DNA of 64,000 nucleotides from Anatilimnocola aggregata (lineage in GTDB: Bacteria > Planctomycetota > Planctomycetia > Pirellulales > Pirellulaceae): contig NZ_CP036274.1 of assembly GCF_007747655.1 (NCBI RefSeq), positions 6,944,001 to 7,008,000 on the forward strand. The letters run 5' to 3'. This document shows, one piece after another, positions 27,096 through 36,621 of this stretch. The notes beneath the pieces are model-generated. The model saw nothing but the letters and a program-made list of their open reading frames with translations, did not search any database and had not been told where the DNA came from. The number at the start of each line of letters is the position of its first letter. The stretch's first letter is position 1. The translations under genes were made by a program, and so were the position numbers.

Positions 27096-28562
27096 TTACG
27101 CCAGAATCGGCTTCACAACCTTGCCGTGAACGTCTGTCAGGCGAAAATACCGCCCTTGAAACTTGTACGTGAGCCGTTCGTGGTCGATGCCGAGCAAGTG
27201 CAGGAGCGTGGCCTGAAAATCGTGGACGTGAACGCCGTCTTTGGCCACATTCATGGCGAGATCGTCGGATTCACCGTAAGTAATACCGGGTTTGATGCCC
27301 CCGCCAGCCATCCACACGGTGAAGGCATACGGGTGATGATCGCGGCCCCATTTCACCCGGTCGGCGATGTTCCCCTGAATGAACGGGGTGCGGCCGAACT
27401 CGCCCCCCCAGATGACGAGCGTATCATCCAGCAGTCCGCGGGCCTTGAGGTCTTTAACAAGTGCCGCCGAGGGCTGGTCGGTATCGCGGCACTGGTTGTA
27501 GAGCTCGGTCGTGATGCTGTTGTGCTGGTCCCAGCCCGCGTGCATCAGTTGTACGTAGCGGACGCCCCGCTCGATCAGCCGGCGGGCCATTAGACAGTTG
27601 TATGCAAAGGTGCCGGGTTCTTTCACCAGCGGACCGTACGACTCGAGAGTCGCCGCCGTTTCATCGGAAAAGTCGGTCAGTTCCGGCACGCTGGCCTGCA
27701 TCCGATAGGCCATTTCGTACTGCGCGATGCGGGTCGAAATCTCTGGATCGGCGAACTCCTGCAAGCGCATGTCATTCAGCTTAGCCAGCGCGTCGAGCTG
27801 CGTGCGGCGAGTTTCGCGCGAGAGCCCGTCGGGATTCGTCAGGTACAGAACAGGTTCACCGCTGCCACGAAATTTCACACCCTGAAACTTCGAGGGAAGA
27901 AATCCGCTCCCCCAATAGAAGTCGTAAAAGATCTGCCCGCAGCTTGTTCCCTTACTGATGGAAGTCATCACGCAGAAACCGGGAAGGTTCTCCGTTTCGC
28001 TGCCGAGACCATAGCTGAGCCAGGCCCCCAGCGATGGCCGGCCAGGCAATTCACCGCCGGTGAGAAAAAACGTAATTGCCGGCGCATGGTTGATTGCTTC
28101 GGTGTACATGCTCTTCACGAAGCAAAGTTCGTCGGCAATCTTCGCCGTGTGAGGCATCAAGTTGCTGACCCAGGCTCCGCTCTTACCGTGCTGGGCAAAG
28201 GGCTCGACGGGCGCGAGCATCAGCTTGCCTTTGGGCGAGCCGGTCATCGTGCTGAAGCGTTTGCCAGCCGTGTACTCTTCCGGCACGGGCTGGCCGTGCA
28301 ACTTTTTCAGCTTCGGCTTGTAATCGAACAGGTCCGCATGCGTCGGCGCGCCGTTCTGAAACAGATAGATCACGCGCTTCGCCTTGGGCGCAAGATGCGG
28401 CAGCGATTCCAGGCCACCGACTAGCTTGGCAGCAGGCGTTTCCGCAGCTAAGCCATCGCGGTTGAGTAGCGATGCCAGCGCCGCGGTTCCCAAGCCGCAG
28501 GCTGAGCGGCCGAAGAACTCGCGGCGATTCACGAGCAATTGATGCTGAAGGTATGGATTCAT
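27096..28562 (-). CDS. DUF1501 protein (alkaline-phosphatase/sulfatase-like fold), Tat-exported
   Basis: 488 residues from ATG 28562; a GTG three codons upstream (28571) has AAGG five bases before it and is a real alternative. The N-terminus has a Tat motif (NRREFFGRSACGLG). The DUF1501 body shows KRVIYLFQNGAPTHADLFDYKP, SGAWVSNLMPHTAKIAD, the WDQHN segment, VIWGGEFGRTPF and DHHPYAFTVWMAGGGIKPG. The fold belongs to the alkaline phosphatase superfamily, but the substrate is unknown. It follows the PSD1 cytochrome gene by 16 bp on the same strand, the standard planctomycete pairing, and the pair is probably one operon. Confidence 0.93.
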   Translation of the reverse strand: MNPYLQHQLLVNRREFFGRSACGLGTAALASLLNRDGLAAETPAAKLVGGLESLPHLAPKAKRVIYLFQNGAPTHADLFDYKPKLKKLHGQPVPEEYTAGKRFSTMTGSPKGKLMLAPVEPFAQHGKSGAWVSNLMPHTAKIADELCFVKSMYTEAINHAPAITFFLTGGELPGRPSLGAWLSYGLGSETENLPGFCVMTSISKGTSCGQIFYDFYWGSGFLPSKFQGVKFRGSGEPVLYLTNPDGLSRETRRTQLDALAKLNDMRLQEFADPEISTRIAQYEMAYRMQASVPELTDFSDETAATLESYGPLVKEPGTFAYNCLMARRLIERGVRYVQLMHAGWDQHNSITTELYNQCRDTDQPSAALVKDLKARGLLDDTLVIWGGEFGRTPFIQGNIADRVKWGRDHHPYAFTVWMAGGGIKPGITYGESDDLAMNVAKDGVHVHDFQATLLHLLGIDHERLTYKFQGRYFRLTDVHGKVVKPILA

Positions 28563-28578
28563 GGCTGGCACTTCGGCC

Positions 28579-31500
28579 TTATTCTTTGGAGAGAGCTTCG
28601 TCCAGGTTCAGAAGCAGGTTGCAGAGCGCGGTGTAAGCTGCATGCTCGACAACGTCTAACTTTTCATCTCGTGGCGAAGCACCAGTAGTGAGCAACATCT
28701 TCGCCCCTTCGCTATCGGCGGCATACTTGGCCCGCAAATCTTCTAACACTTGAAGCAGCAATTGTTCTTCCGCTGCAGACGGTTCGCGAGCCAGCAGTTG
28801 CTGATAGGCCAGCTTCACGCGGTCGCGCGGACCAGTTGCTTCACTCATGAGCAGGCGCTGGGCCCACGCGCGCGAAGCTTCGACATAGGTCACATCGTTG
28901 AGCGTGGTGAGCGCGTGCAGAGGAGTGTTCGTGCGGGAAGACTTCACCGAACATGTTTGCCGGTTGGCGACATCGAAGAAAACGGTCGGGCCGACAATCC
29001 GCCGCCAGAACTGATACACGCTGCGGCGGTAAAGAGCGTCCCCTTTATCCTGCTCGTAGCGAATCTTGCCAAAGGTCGCGTCTTCCCACACGCCCGTTGG
29101 CTGATACCCCTTCACCGGCGGCCCACCCACCTTATCGATCAATAAACCGCTGACGGCCAGAGCTTGATCGCGAATCATCCACGAGGGCAAACGGAAGCGG
29201 GGAGCGCGGGCGAGCAAACGATTGGCAGGATCTTTTTCCTGCAAGGCCGGCGATGACTTCGACGATTGTTGATAGGCAGCGCTCGTGACAATCAGGCGAT
29301 GCAAGTGTTTGACGTTCCAGCGATTCGCTTCGCCCGAATGCGCGACACTGGGCTGCGAAACCGTCGACTGTTGAAATTCGCAAGCGAGCCAGTCGAGCAA
29401 CTCGGGGTGAGAAGGCCGCTCGCTCTGTACGCCGAAGTCTTCCGTCGTCTTCACGATGCCGGTGCCAAAGAACGATTGCCAATAACGATTCACCGTCACA
29501 CGGGCGGTGAGTGGATGTTCCGGTGACACCAACCAGCGAGCCAGGGCGAGGCGATTGGACGGCGCGTCGGCTGGCAGAGGTGGGAGAATACTAGGGACGC
29601 CGTGCGTGACCTTTACTTCCGGTTTGTCATAGGCACCGCGAGTGAGAATGAACGTCTCGCGCGGACCTTTCCGCTCGCGCATCACCATCGTCCGTGGCAA
29701 CGATTTTTCAAACTGGTCGCGGGCCTTACGTTTGTCCTCGGCCAGTTTCTCCGCGGCAGTCCAAGGTTGATGATTTGCGCGGAAATGATCGGCTAGTTTT
29801 TTCTTGTCGGCATCCGTTCGCTTGTCGGCCGGGAGCATCGCCAATCCAATCACTTCCGCTGGCTGGTCCTTCAACTGCGCGCTCGTGGCTGATGTTGCCG
29901 ACACGCGAAAACAGCCCAGCGTATGCTGGCGGCCAAATTGAAATGAAAGCTTGAGCTGCCACGCTTGATCAGCAGCGAGCTTGAGAGGCTCGGCTAGCGT
30001 GAGCGTTAAGGTGTGAGGCTTGCCGAAGGCCGGCATCACGGCCCAGCCTGAGTTCGGCTTGCCGTCGATTGCCCCCGCAGCGGACCAACCTTCTTGCGAA
30101 AACTCAGCGGTCGCGGCCGCGATCTTGATCGGTTTCTCACCGGCCGAGAGCGAGATCTCCGACAAGACAAAATTGCCGTTATCGGCTCTGCCGGGGCCCT
30201 GATTCACAAATGACTCGTGTGGCAGCGCTTCGAGCTTCAGCGCGGTAATCACCTGCGACTCGCCACTCGTAAACTCAAGCGTGTAGTTGCTCCTGTCTGC
30301 ATTCTTTCCCTCGGCCAGGACAGCGCCGCTATCGAGCAAGCGCAATTCGACTTCGCTCGTGGCTTTTAATGTCCTGGGAACGAGTGAGTTCCACAGCGAC
30401 TCCCTGGAATCGCTCGTGCTGGCCAGCGATTGCTCCCATTCAAGTTGCAACTGCGGCAGCTTCTTTTCCAAGTCGTCTTTCGCGTTCTTCGCGAGTTGTT
30501 CTTCCTTTTTCAACTCGTCTACCCGGGCTTGTTGCTCGTCAGAAGCAAAGCTGAGGACGGGATTCGCCAGGCCCCCCGCATCGTTGCCGCCGGTCTCTTC
30601 GATCGAGTTGAAGTAGGCCGAGAGTTGGTAGTACTCGCGCTGCTTGAGTGGATCGAACTTGTGATCGTGGCAGCGGCAGCAGTTGAACGTGAGGGCCATC
30701 CAAACGGCGCCGGTCGTTTCCACGCGGTCTTGCACATAGTCGACGCGCGACTCTTCGGCGATGCGGCCCCCTTCGCCGTTGATCATGTGATTGCGGTGAA
30801 AGCCACTGGCGATCAGTTGCTGCCGCGTGGGGTTTGGCAATAGATCGCCAGCCAACTGTTCAATCGTGAATTGATCGAAGGGCTGATTGTCGTTCAGCGC
30901 AGCGGTCACCTGGTCGCGCCAGTACCACATCGCTCGCGTCGGATCCCCTTGATAGCCGTTGGTGTCGGCATAGCGGGCTGCATCGAGCCAGTCCCAAACC
31001 ATCCGTTCACCGTAACGACGCGATGACAACAAGCGATCGACAACTTTCTCGTAAGCCTTCGGTGAATCGTCTTTCACGAAGGCAGCCACTTCTTCCGGCG
31101 TAGGGGGCAGGCCGGTCAAGTCGAGCGTCACGCGGCGAATGAGCGTTTCTTTCGGGGCGCGCGGCGATGGCGCGAGACCTTCACTCTCCAGCTTGGCGAG
31201 CAAGAAGGTATCGATAGGATTCCTTGCCCACTGGCCGTCCTTCACCAGCGGCAGCGCGGGACGTAGGGGCGTTTCGTAGGCCCAGTGCTTGCCCCATTTT
31301 GCTCCGCCGTCGATCCACCGCTTCAGCAACTCAATCTGTTGCTTGGTCACCGTGCGGTTCGATTTCGGTGGCGGCATTTGCGCGTCGGGATCGGTCGAAA
31401 TCAATCGCTTGAACAGCTCACTTTCGGCACTCTTGCCCGGCACAATCACCGGGCTCTCCGTTCGCAAGGCACCGGCTTCGGTATCAAGTTGCAGATCCGC

Positions 31501-31671
31501 TTCGCGGTTCTTGGCATCGGGTCCGTGGCAATGAAAACAGTTATCCGAGAGGATCGGCAAAATATCGCGACTGAAGTTGATCGGCGGGTCGGCGGCAAGT
31601 GTCGACGCCGAGAGCACAAGCGCACCCCAGCCGGCAACTAGGGCGATTCCAAGGCGGAGACTTCCTGGCAT
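28579..31671 (-). CDS. PSD1/DUF1549/DUF1553 planctomycete cytochrome protein
   Basis: 1030 residues. A signal peptide (residues 1-27) is followed by a planctomycete cytochrome C domain with one heme motif, CFHCH (45-49). Next comes DUF1549 (LLAKLESEGLAPSP, RRVTLDLTGLPPTPEEV, GERMVWDWLDAARYADTNGY), then a middle region with a concanavalin-like part, then DUF1553 (NRLALARWLVSPEHPLTARVTVNRYWQ, DFGVQSERPSHPELLDWLA). It should be in the periplasm or on the membrane. The function is unproven; a link to carbohydrate or polymer breakdown is often suggested. It leads the PSD1-DUF1501 operon, and a second, shorter paralogous pair is at 44938-48835. Confidence 0.94.
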   Translation of the reverse strand: MPGSLRLGIALVAGWGALVLSASTLAADPPINFSRDILPILSDNCFHCHGPDAKNREADLQLDTEAGALRTESPVIVPGKSAESELFKRLISTDPDAQMPPPKSNRTVTKQQIELLKRWIDGGAKWGKHWAYETPLRPALPLVKDGQWARNPIDTFLLAKLESEGLAPSPRAPKETLIRRVTLDLTGLPPTPEEVAAFVKDDSPKAYEKVVDRLLSSRRYGERMVWDWLDAARYADTNGYQGDPTRAMWYWRDQVTAALNDNQPFDQFTIEQLAGDLLPNPTRQQLIASGFHRNHMINGEGGRIAEESRVDYVQDRVETTGAVWMALTFNCCRCHDHKFDPLKQREYYQLSAYFNSIEETGGNDAGGLANPVLSFASDEQQARVDELKKEEQLAKNAKDDLEKKLPQLQLEWEQSLASTSDSRESLWNSLVPRTLKATSEVELRLLDSGAVLAEGKNADRSNYTLEFTSGESQVITALKLEALPHESFVNQGPGRADNGNFVLSEISLSAGEKPIKIAAATAEFSQEGWSAAGAIDGKPNSGWAVMPAFGKPHTLTLTLAEPLKLAADQAWQLKLSFQFGRQHTLGCFRVSATSATSAQLKDQPAEVIGLAMLPADKRTDADKKKLADHFRANHQPWTAAEKLAEDKRKARDQFEKSLPRTMVMRERKGPRETFILTRGAYDKPEVKVTHGVPSILPPLPADAPSNRLALARWLVSPEHPLTARVTVNRYWQSFFGTGIVKTTEDFGVQSERPSHPELLDWLACEFQQSTVSQPSVAHSGEANRWNVKHLHRLIVTSAAYQQSSKSSPALQEKDPANRLLARAPRFRLPSWMIRDQALAVSGLLIDKVGGPPVKGYQPTGVWEDATFGKIRYEQDKGDALYRRSVYQFWRRIVGPTVFFDVANRQTCSVKSSRTNTPLHALTTLNDVTYVEASRAWAQRLLMSEATGPRDRVKLAYQQLLAREPSAAEEQLLLQVLEDLRAKYAADSEGAKMLLTTGASPRDEKLDVVEHAAYTALCNLLLNLDEALSKE

Positions 31672-31804
31672 GGTCTGCTCGGTGGGAGGGGGATGAGCGT
31701 GGCAGGGGAGACGAATTGCCGCGCTGCCGCGGGTGGCAGTAGCTCCAACTTACTATCTGCCACTAGCGAGCCTCAAGCCGAAGGTGGGATTTCGGCTGGA
31801 GAAA

Positions 31805-33466
31805 TCAGCGTCGCAACTGCGTGGGATCGACCGTCTCGGGCAATGGCGCGGGGGCTTCTTTGGGTGGCGGAGGAACCGGGGTCATCGCGGGATCGATGTA
31901 CCAGAGCAAGCGGCCGAGGAGTCGAAAGTAAAGAAACAGCGGCGTGACGAGGAGCGCGGCACTAAGCGGCGCGACAACCACACTGCCAGTGCTCCAGAGC
32001 GAAATGCCCATCGACACCACCAGGCCCAGCACAAAGGTTTCCATATAAAATACGATCCAGCCGTCGCCAGTAAAGCGAAAGCTCTCCCAGAACAAGGGTG
32101 ACTGATGTGCTCCGGCAAATGACTTGTGCAGCAAAATCGGCAGCCACAGCAGCGGGACGAAAATCAGGAGCGAAATCAGGGCGATTATGCCGCCGAACAC
32201 GGTTAGTCCATCCTGGCCAAAGTGGTAACCCATCCAAACAATGAGACCAGGGAGCATGCCCAGGAAGATGGCAGCGGGGAGATACAGCGGATTGCCGTGG
32301 GGAATGAAGCCCGCTGTCGGCCATTTCTCGATGGCATCGCAGCCTCGGCCGGTGTCTTCGACAACGGCCTGCATCTGGAGCGAAAAGAGCAGAAGCCAAA
32401 CAAACCCCGTGCCGGCGGCAATCAAAGTGAAGAAGATGCCAGCCGGACTGAACACGTTACCATCGCGGGCGATACTCGCGGCTACGGCCAGTTCAATCGC
32501 TGCAATGGGAATGGCTGCCAAAGCCGTGAAGACCAACCAGCGGCTCATGGTGCCGGGATAGAACAAAAACTCGACGATGCCAATCAGGAATGGCCCACGA
32601 TGAAATCGCGGCTGATTCGGGTCGACTGGTGCATCCCACAATTCGTCGCCATACGATTCCTCTCTCCGTGGTAACTGTCGCCGTGGCGGCAAAGCTGCCG
32701 CAGGCGCTGTTGCAGCGGGGGATGCTGGTGGAAATGCGTTCGCAGGAGCTGTTGTCGGTCGTACACCTGGCACTGGGTCGGCAGTCGGCGACAAACGAAA
32801 GTTCGGGGCAAACGTGCCCGGCTGAAAAGTTGAAACCGCAGACGATGAAACACCGCCGTTCATGGGCGGAACTGTCGCCGCGGGTGGTTCAGGGGGCAAA
32901 GGAGCCAAGCGGAACTCATCGTCCTCGTCTTCATCTCGCCGGGTCTGTTCCACGGGCGAGAACTTTGGCCTTTCAACCGGCGCACTCAGCTGAAAATCTT
33001 CGGCACCGACCAGCGTGGGCTTATCGGCGCGATCGACGCGCACCTTCGGCGCGCGCACTTCGTTCTCGGAGTGGCAATCGTGACAGGTGATCATCTGCCC
33101 GATCTGCTCCGGACGGGCATGCAGCAGTGAACCACATAAAAAGCAGTGAAAACCAAACTCAGCAGACTTCTTCGGCTTTGGTGGAGGCGTTGGGTCAACC
33201 TGCGGAGTTGCTGTTGGGGGAACAGCCGCCGGCTGACTATCAGCAGGATCCACCGCAGGAGAACTCAGCTGCGCTGGAGCAACTGGAGAGATTCCCGGCT
33301 TCAGTGCCTTCGGTGCTGCAACTGCTGGCACAATCGCCTCGCCCACTTCGTTCAGCGTGAAGGGCTGGCTGCACTTGGGGCACAAACATCGCTCCCCTGG
33401 CGGCAGCGGCGTACGCTTCATCGTCTGCCGGCAATGCGGACACGTGATCCGTTCGGGAGTACTCAA
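31805..33466 (-). CDS. Zinc-ribbon, proline-rich membrane protein of unknown function
   Basis: 553 residues. It begins with a zinc ribbon (CPHC near 9-12, CPKC near 29-32), then a Pro/Ala-rich linker, then a second zinc ribbon (CFLC, CHDC, about residues 107-132), then a long low-complexity acidic and Pro/Ala region. The last 240 residues hold about five hydrophobic segments (WLVFTALAAIPIAAIELAV, GIFFTLIAAGTGFVWLLLF, AIFLGMLPGLIVWMGY, FGGIIALISLLIFVPLLWL, FVLGLVVSMGISLW), ending in a Pro-rich tail. The layout suggests a cytoplasmic zinc-binding head on a membrane anchor. Proteins of this shape are common in planctomycetes, and no function is known. It is divergent from the M32 carboxypeptidase. 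Confidence 0.85.
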   Translation of the reverse strand: MSTPERITCPHCRQTMKRTPLPPGERCLCPKCSQPFTLNEVGEAIVPAVAAPKALKPGISPVAPAQLSSPAVDPADSQPAAVPPTATPQVDPTPPPKPKKSAEFGFHCFLCGSLLHARPEQIGQMITCHDCHSENEVRAPKVRVDRADKPTLVGAEDFQLSAPVERPKFSPVEQTRRDEDEDDEFRLAPLPPEPPAATVPPMNGGVSSSAVSTFQPGTFAPNFRLSPTADPVPGVRPTTAPANAFPPASPAATAPAAALPPRRQLPRREESYGDELWDAPVDPNQPRFHRGPFLIGIVEFLFYPGTMSRWLVFTALAAIPIAAIELAVAASIARDGNVFSPAGIFFTLIAAGTGFVWLLLFSLQMQAVVEDTGRGCDAIEKWPTAGFIPHGNPLYLPAAIFLGMLPGLIVWMGYHFGQDGLTVFGGIIALISLLIFVPLLWLPILLHKSFAGAHQSPLFWESFRFTGDGWIVFYMETFVLGLVVSMGISLWSTGSVVVAPLSAALLVTPLFLYFRLLGRLLWYIDPAMTPVPPPPKEAPAPLPETVDPTQLRR

Positions 33467-33693
33467 GCGCGGGACTTTCGCGAGTGCATTGATGGTTCAA
33501 AACTGAACTTGCTCACCCGCTATTGTATCCCAAGAATCTGCAGCGGATGAAACGATCCCGGTCGGACACGAAGGCACTCTTCGCCCACCCTTGCAAGTGC
33601 CGGGCAGTTCTCAGGTCACCGCCGATCAGTTCCAATGGCGAACAGGTTTCGGCGGGCGATCGGTTTTCAACGGACGGCGGGAGCAGCAAACGG

Positions 33694-35202
33694 ATGAATA
33701 CGGCTTACGAGCAACTGTGTGGGCTGGCGAAAGAAGCAGCGCTGGTGGAATCGGTCGAGGCGCTGCTGGGGTGGGATGAGCGGACCTATCTGCCAGAGGC
33801 TGCCGGGGATTATCGGGCCGAGCAGATGACGTTTCTTTCGGGACTTGCCCACCAGAAACGGACGCAGCCGAAGTGGGGTGAGTTGCTCGACGAGTTGGCG
33901 GGCAGCGACCTGGCGAAAGACTTGCACAGCGATACCGGCACGACCATTCGCCAGTTGAAACGCGACTACGACAAGCGCGTGAAGTTGCCTCAACTGCTCG
34001 TCGAGGAACTGACGCGGGCTTCGGTCCTTGGGCAGCAAGCCTGGGTGAAGGCGCGGGCTGCCAATGACTTCGCCATGTTCCAGCCGCACCTGACGAAGAT
34101 CATCGAACTCAAGCGGCAGCAGGCCGAAGCCGTCGGTTACGAAGATCAGCCTTATGACGCTCTGCTCGACGATTACGAACCGCAAGCGCGAACCAAAGAC
34201 CTGACGAGTGTGCTTGGCAAATTGCGGCAAGAACTCGTGCCGCTGGTGCACGCAATCATGGAGAGTGGCAAAGTCGCCCCAGTCGAGATCGTCTCGCGGC
34301 TTCATCCGCGAGGTGCGCAAGAAGCCTTCGGCAAGACAGCAGCCGCGGCCATCGGTTTCGAGTTCCAACGCGGTCGGCTCGATGTGACGCATCATCCCTT
34401 TTGCACCGAACTGGGCCCCAACGACTGCCGGATCACCACGCGGTACGACGAGCACCATTTCAACGGAGCCTTCTTCGGCATTCTGCACGAAGCGGGGCAC
34501 GGCATTTACGATCAAGGCCTCCGCAGCGAACTGTTTGGGTTGCCCCCCGGGCAATTTGTTTCGCTCGGAATTCACGAGTCGCAGTCGCGGATGTGGGAAA
34601 ATCTCGTGGGCCGCAGTAATGCGTTCTGGCAATACTTCTTTCCCAAGTGGCAGGAGTTCTTTCCCGTCGCAGCAGAGGGGGTCACCCAGCAGCAGCTGTT
34701 CGCCGCCATCAACCATGTGCAGCCTTCGCTCATTCGTGTCGAAGCCGATGAGGCGACCTATAACTTGCACATCATCGTCCGCTTCGAACTCGAGCAAGCT
34801 CTGCTCAGTGGCGATCTGCCGGTAAATGACTTGCCCGCGGCGTGGATGGAAAAATATCGCGAGTACCTCGGCATCGCACCACCCAACGATGCCAACGGCT
34901 GTTTGCAAGACGTTCATTGGTCGGCTGCCCTGTTCGGTTATTTTCCCACGTATTCGCTGGGCAATTTGTATGCTTCGCAACTCTTTGAGCAGGCCGATAA
35001 GGACCTGGGCGGCCTGAACGACTTGATGAAGCGCGGCGAGTTCCTGCAACTCAAGCTGTGGCTGAACGAGAAGATTCATCGTCACGGACAGTGCTACTCA
35101 GCGTCTGAGCTTGTGCAGCGAATCACTGGCAAGCCACTAGGAAGCGAGCCGTTGATGCGACACTTGCGCGGCAAGCTCTTGCCGCTGTATGGGTTGGCTT
35201 AA
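33694..35202 (+). CDS. M32 carboxypeptidase (Taq type)
   Basis: 502 residues from ATG 33694; the frame is open further upstream, but the M32 N-terminus begins at YEQLCGLAKEAALVESVEALLGWDE. The zinc site is HEAGH, with the downstream glutamate in GIHESQSRMWEN. Other family motifs are HPFC, DCRITTRYDEHHF, HIIVRFELEQALLSGDL, and DVHWSAALFGYFPTYSLGNLYA. It is a cytoplasmic metallocarboxypeptidase that removes C-terminal residues with broad specificity. The length is typical. The nearest upstream GGGAG is about 12 bases away. An S1/P1 nuclease gene follows by 50 bp on the same strand. Confidence 0.95.
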   Translation: MNTAYEQLCGLAKEAALVESVEALLGWDERTYLPEAAGDYRAEQMTFLSGLAHQKRTQPKWGELLDELAGSDLAKDLHSDTGTTIRQLKRDYDKRVKLPQLLVEELTRASVLGQQAWVKARAANDFAMFQPHLTKIIELKRQQAEAVGYEDQPYDALLDDYEPQARTKDLTSVLGKLRQELVPLVHAIMESGKVAPVEIVSRLHPRGAQEAFGKTAAAAIGFEFQRGRLDVTHHPFCTELGPNDCRITTRYDEHHFNGAFFGILHEAGHGIYDQGLRSELFGLPPGQFVSLGIHESQSRMWENLVGRSNAFWQYFFPKWQEFFPVAAEGVTQQQLFAAINHVQPSLIRVEADEATYNLHIIVRFELEQALLSGDLPVNDLPAAWMEKYREYLGIAPPNDANGCLQDVHWSAALFGYFPTYSLGNLYASQLFEQADKDLGGLNDLMKRGEFLQLKLWLNEKIHRHGQCYSASELVQRITGKPLGSEPLMRHLRGKLLPLYGLA

Positions 35203-35252
35203 CGCATTCGGCTCGGCAGTGGCCTTGCCCTTCCAAATAAGGAACAGTTGTT

Positions 35253-36266
35253 GTGAAAAACGCTCGCCTCGCGATCATTGCGCTTTCAATGTTCACGCTC
35301 ATTGCTCCGCCAGCTCAAGCCTGGAATGCGGTCGGGCACTCACTGGTTGCCAAGCTGGCCTATGCCAAGCTGACGCCGGCCGAGCGTGAGAAAGTCGTGG
35401 CGCTGCTCAACAAGCATCCTCATGCAGCGTTGTACCTGAAGGCCGATCGCCCCGAGAACGTGCCCGAAGGGGAATGGATGTTCATGCAAGCGGCGGTGTG
35501 GAGCGATTGGATTCGCCCGCCACGCAATTTTCAGGGAAACCTAGCCGACCATCCGCGGCACAAGTTTCATCGCGGTCCCTGGCACTATGTAAACCGCACT
35601 TACAAGGCACATCAAACAGATTTATCTCCCGGCGTCCCGTTGCCAGCCGAGACCAGCATTCAGCAGCAATTGCCGTTGTCGGTGGAAATTGCCAGTAAAA
35701 AAATGGCGGACGATCCGGGCATTGCCGCGGATGTATCTGCCGAGCAGAACCGGGCCGTGCGGCTCTGCTGGGCCTTTCATTTGATTGGCGATATTCATCA
35801 GCCCATGCACGTGGCTTCGCTCGTCGATCCAGTTCGCTTGCCCGGAGGCGACGAGGGGGGCAACAAGCTGTCGTTGCGAGTCGACATTGGAGCCGAGCCC
35901 ACGAAGCTCCACACGTTCTGGGATTCGGTGCTGGGGACCGACGTCGACCCCGAGACGATTCAAGAACTGGCCGATTCCCTGCTGAACGATGCACGTCTCA
36001 CGCCCGAGAAGTTGCCGCAAGCCAGCAACGGCGATGTGAACGACTGGATCGCTGAAAGTTACAAGTTAGCCGCTCAGCACGCCTACCTAAACGGCGATTT
36101 ACCCGTGGTGATCTGGGACGACTTCAAAGCAAATACCGTCACCATCAACGACGTCCCGATCCTGCCCGTCGGCACCGAGAAAAACGCCCGGCGGATTGCA
36201 CGGCAGCAAGTAATGGTCGCCGCACTCCGGCTGGCCGACAAACTTCGGCTGGCAATTGTGGACTAG
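35253..36266 (+). CDS. Secreted S1/P1-type zinc nuclease
   Basis: 337 residues from GTG 35253, with AAGGA nine bases upstream. The signal peptide should be cut after AQA, leaving Trp24 as the first mature residue (WNAVGH). In P1 nuclease the free N-terminal Trp is itself a zinc ligand, so this cut site fits the chemistry. Other trinuclear-zinc ligands are visible: H29, the Asp of AAVWSDWIR, HYVN, HLIGDIHQPMH, and the HTFWDSVLG motif. The enzyme cuts single-stranded DNA or RNA and has 3'-nucleotidase activity, outside the cytoplasm, probably for phosphate and nucleotide scavenging. It may be co-transcribed with the M32 gene. Confidence 0.93.
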   Translation: MKNARLAIIALSMFTLIAPPAQAWNAVGHSLVAKLAYAKLTPAEREKVVALLNKHPHAALYLKADRPENVPEGEWMFMQAAVWSDWIRPPRNFQGNLADHPRHKFHRGPWHYVNRTYKAHQTDLSPGVPLPAETSIQQQLPLSVEIASKKMADDPGIAADVSAEQNRAVRLCWAFHLIGDIHQPMHVASLVDPVRLPGGDEGGNKLSLRVDIGAEPTKLHTFWDSVLGTDVDPETIQELADSLLNDARLTPEKLPQASNGDVNDWIAESYKLAAQHAYLNGDLPVVIWDDFKANTVTINDVPILPVGTEKNARRIARQQVMVAALRLADKLRLAIVD

Positions 36267-36621
36267 TCCGCCCGGAGCGTCGCAGACCGGGAGGTTTATC
36301 AACACCCCCCTTTTGCGTGCATCGCTACTAAGCCATTTCAAGACAACGAATTGCGTCAAATTCTCCAGTCCTGAAATCATCCTATTTGTTGATAAACCCC
36401 TGTGGGAAACCGCGCCGCCATTGTTGAATTCCAGAGGCGAGTTCTGCCCAAAAACAGTTTCTCTCGCAGGCGAGAATTGCTCTCGCCGCGAAAGGAATTG
36501 TGCTTCAACCAAGTTGCCAAAACAGACGCTTTACTTATGACAAATTAGTGAACATTTGTCAATCATGTGGCGACGAGATTTTCTTTGTTGTTTTGACTAA
36601 GGCTATATAACTCGGTTCGAA
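36267..36621. other. AT-rich convergent intergenic region with several dyads
   Basis: 355 bp between the ends of two convergent genes, clearly richer in A and T than its surroundings. It holds TTTATCAAC (36295-36303) and its inverse GTTGATAAA (36388-36396), a hairpin GGCGAGA/TCTCGCC (36469-36487), and TGACAAAT/ATTTGTCA (36538-36561). No protein frame is convincing. Terminators for both genes are expected here, but this much structure is more than usual. Confidence 0.55.
36465..36490 (+). terminator. Stem-loop between convergent genes, possible terminator
   Basis: GGCGAGA (36469-36475) pairs perfectly with TCTCGCC (36481-36487) around ATTGC, and flanking CGC/GCG extend the stem past one bulged A. 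No T tract follows in either direction. It could end the nuclease transcript about 200 bases after its stop, or the DUF1080 transcript from the other side. Confidence 0.4.

Noticed and set aside
33667-35085. Long antisense frame of 472 codons opposite the M32 carboxypeptidase
   Set aside because: Shadow of a well-supported gene, with no protein family features.
36267-36621. AT-rich spacer with DnaA-box-like words as a replication origin
   Set aside because: The boxes are one base off consensus, few in number, and neither dnaA nor dnaN is nearby. Kept only as a motif finding.
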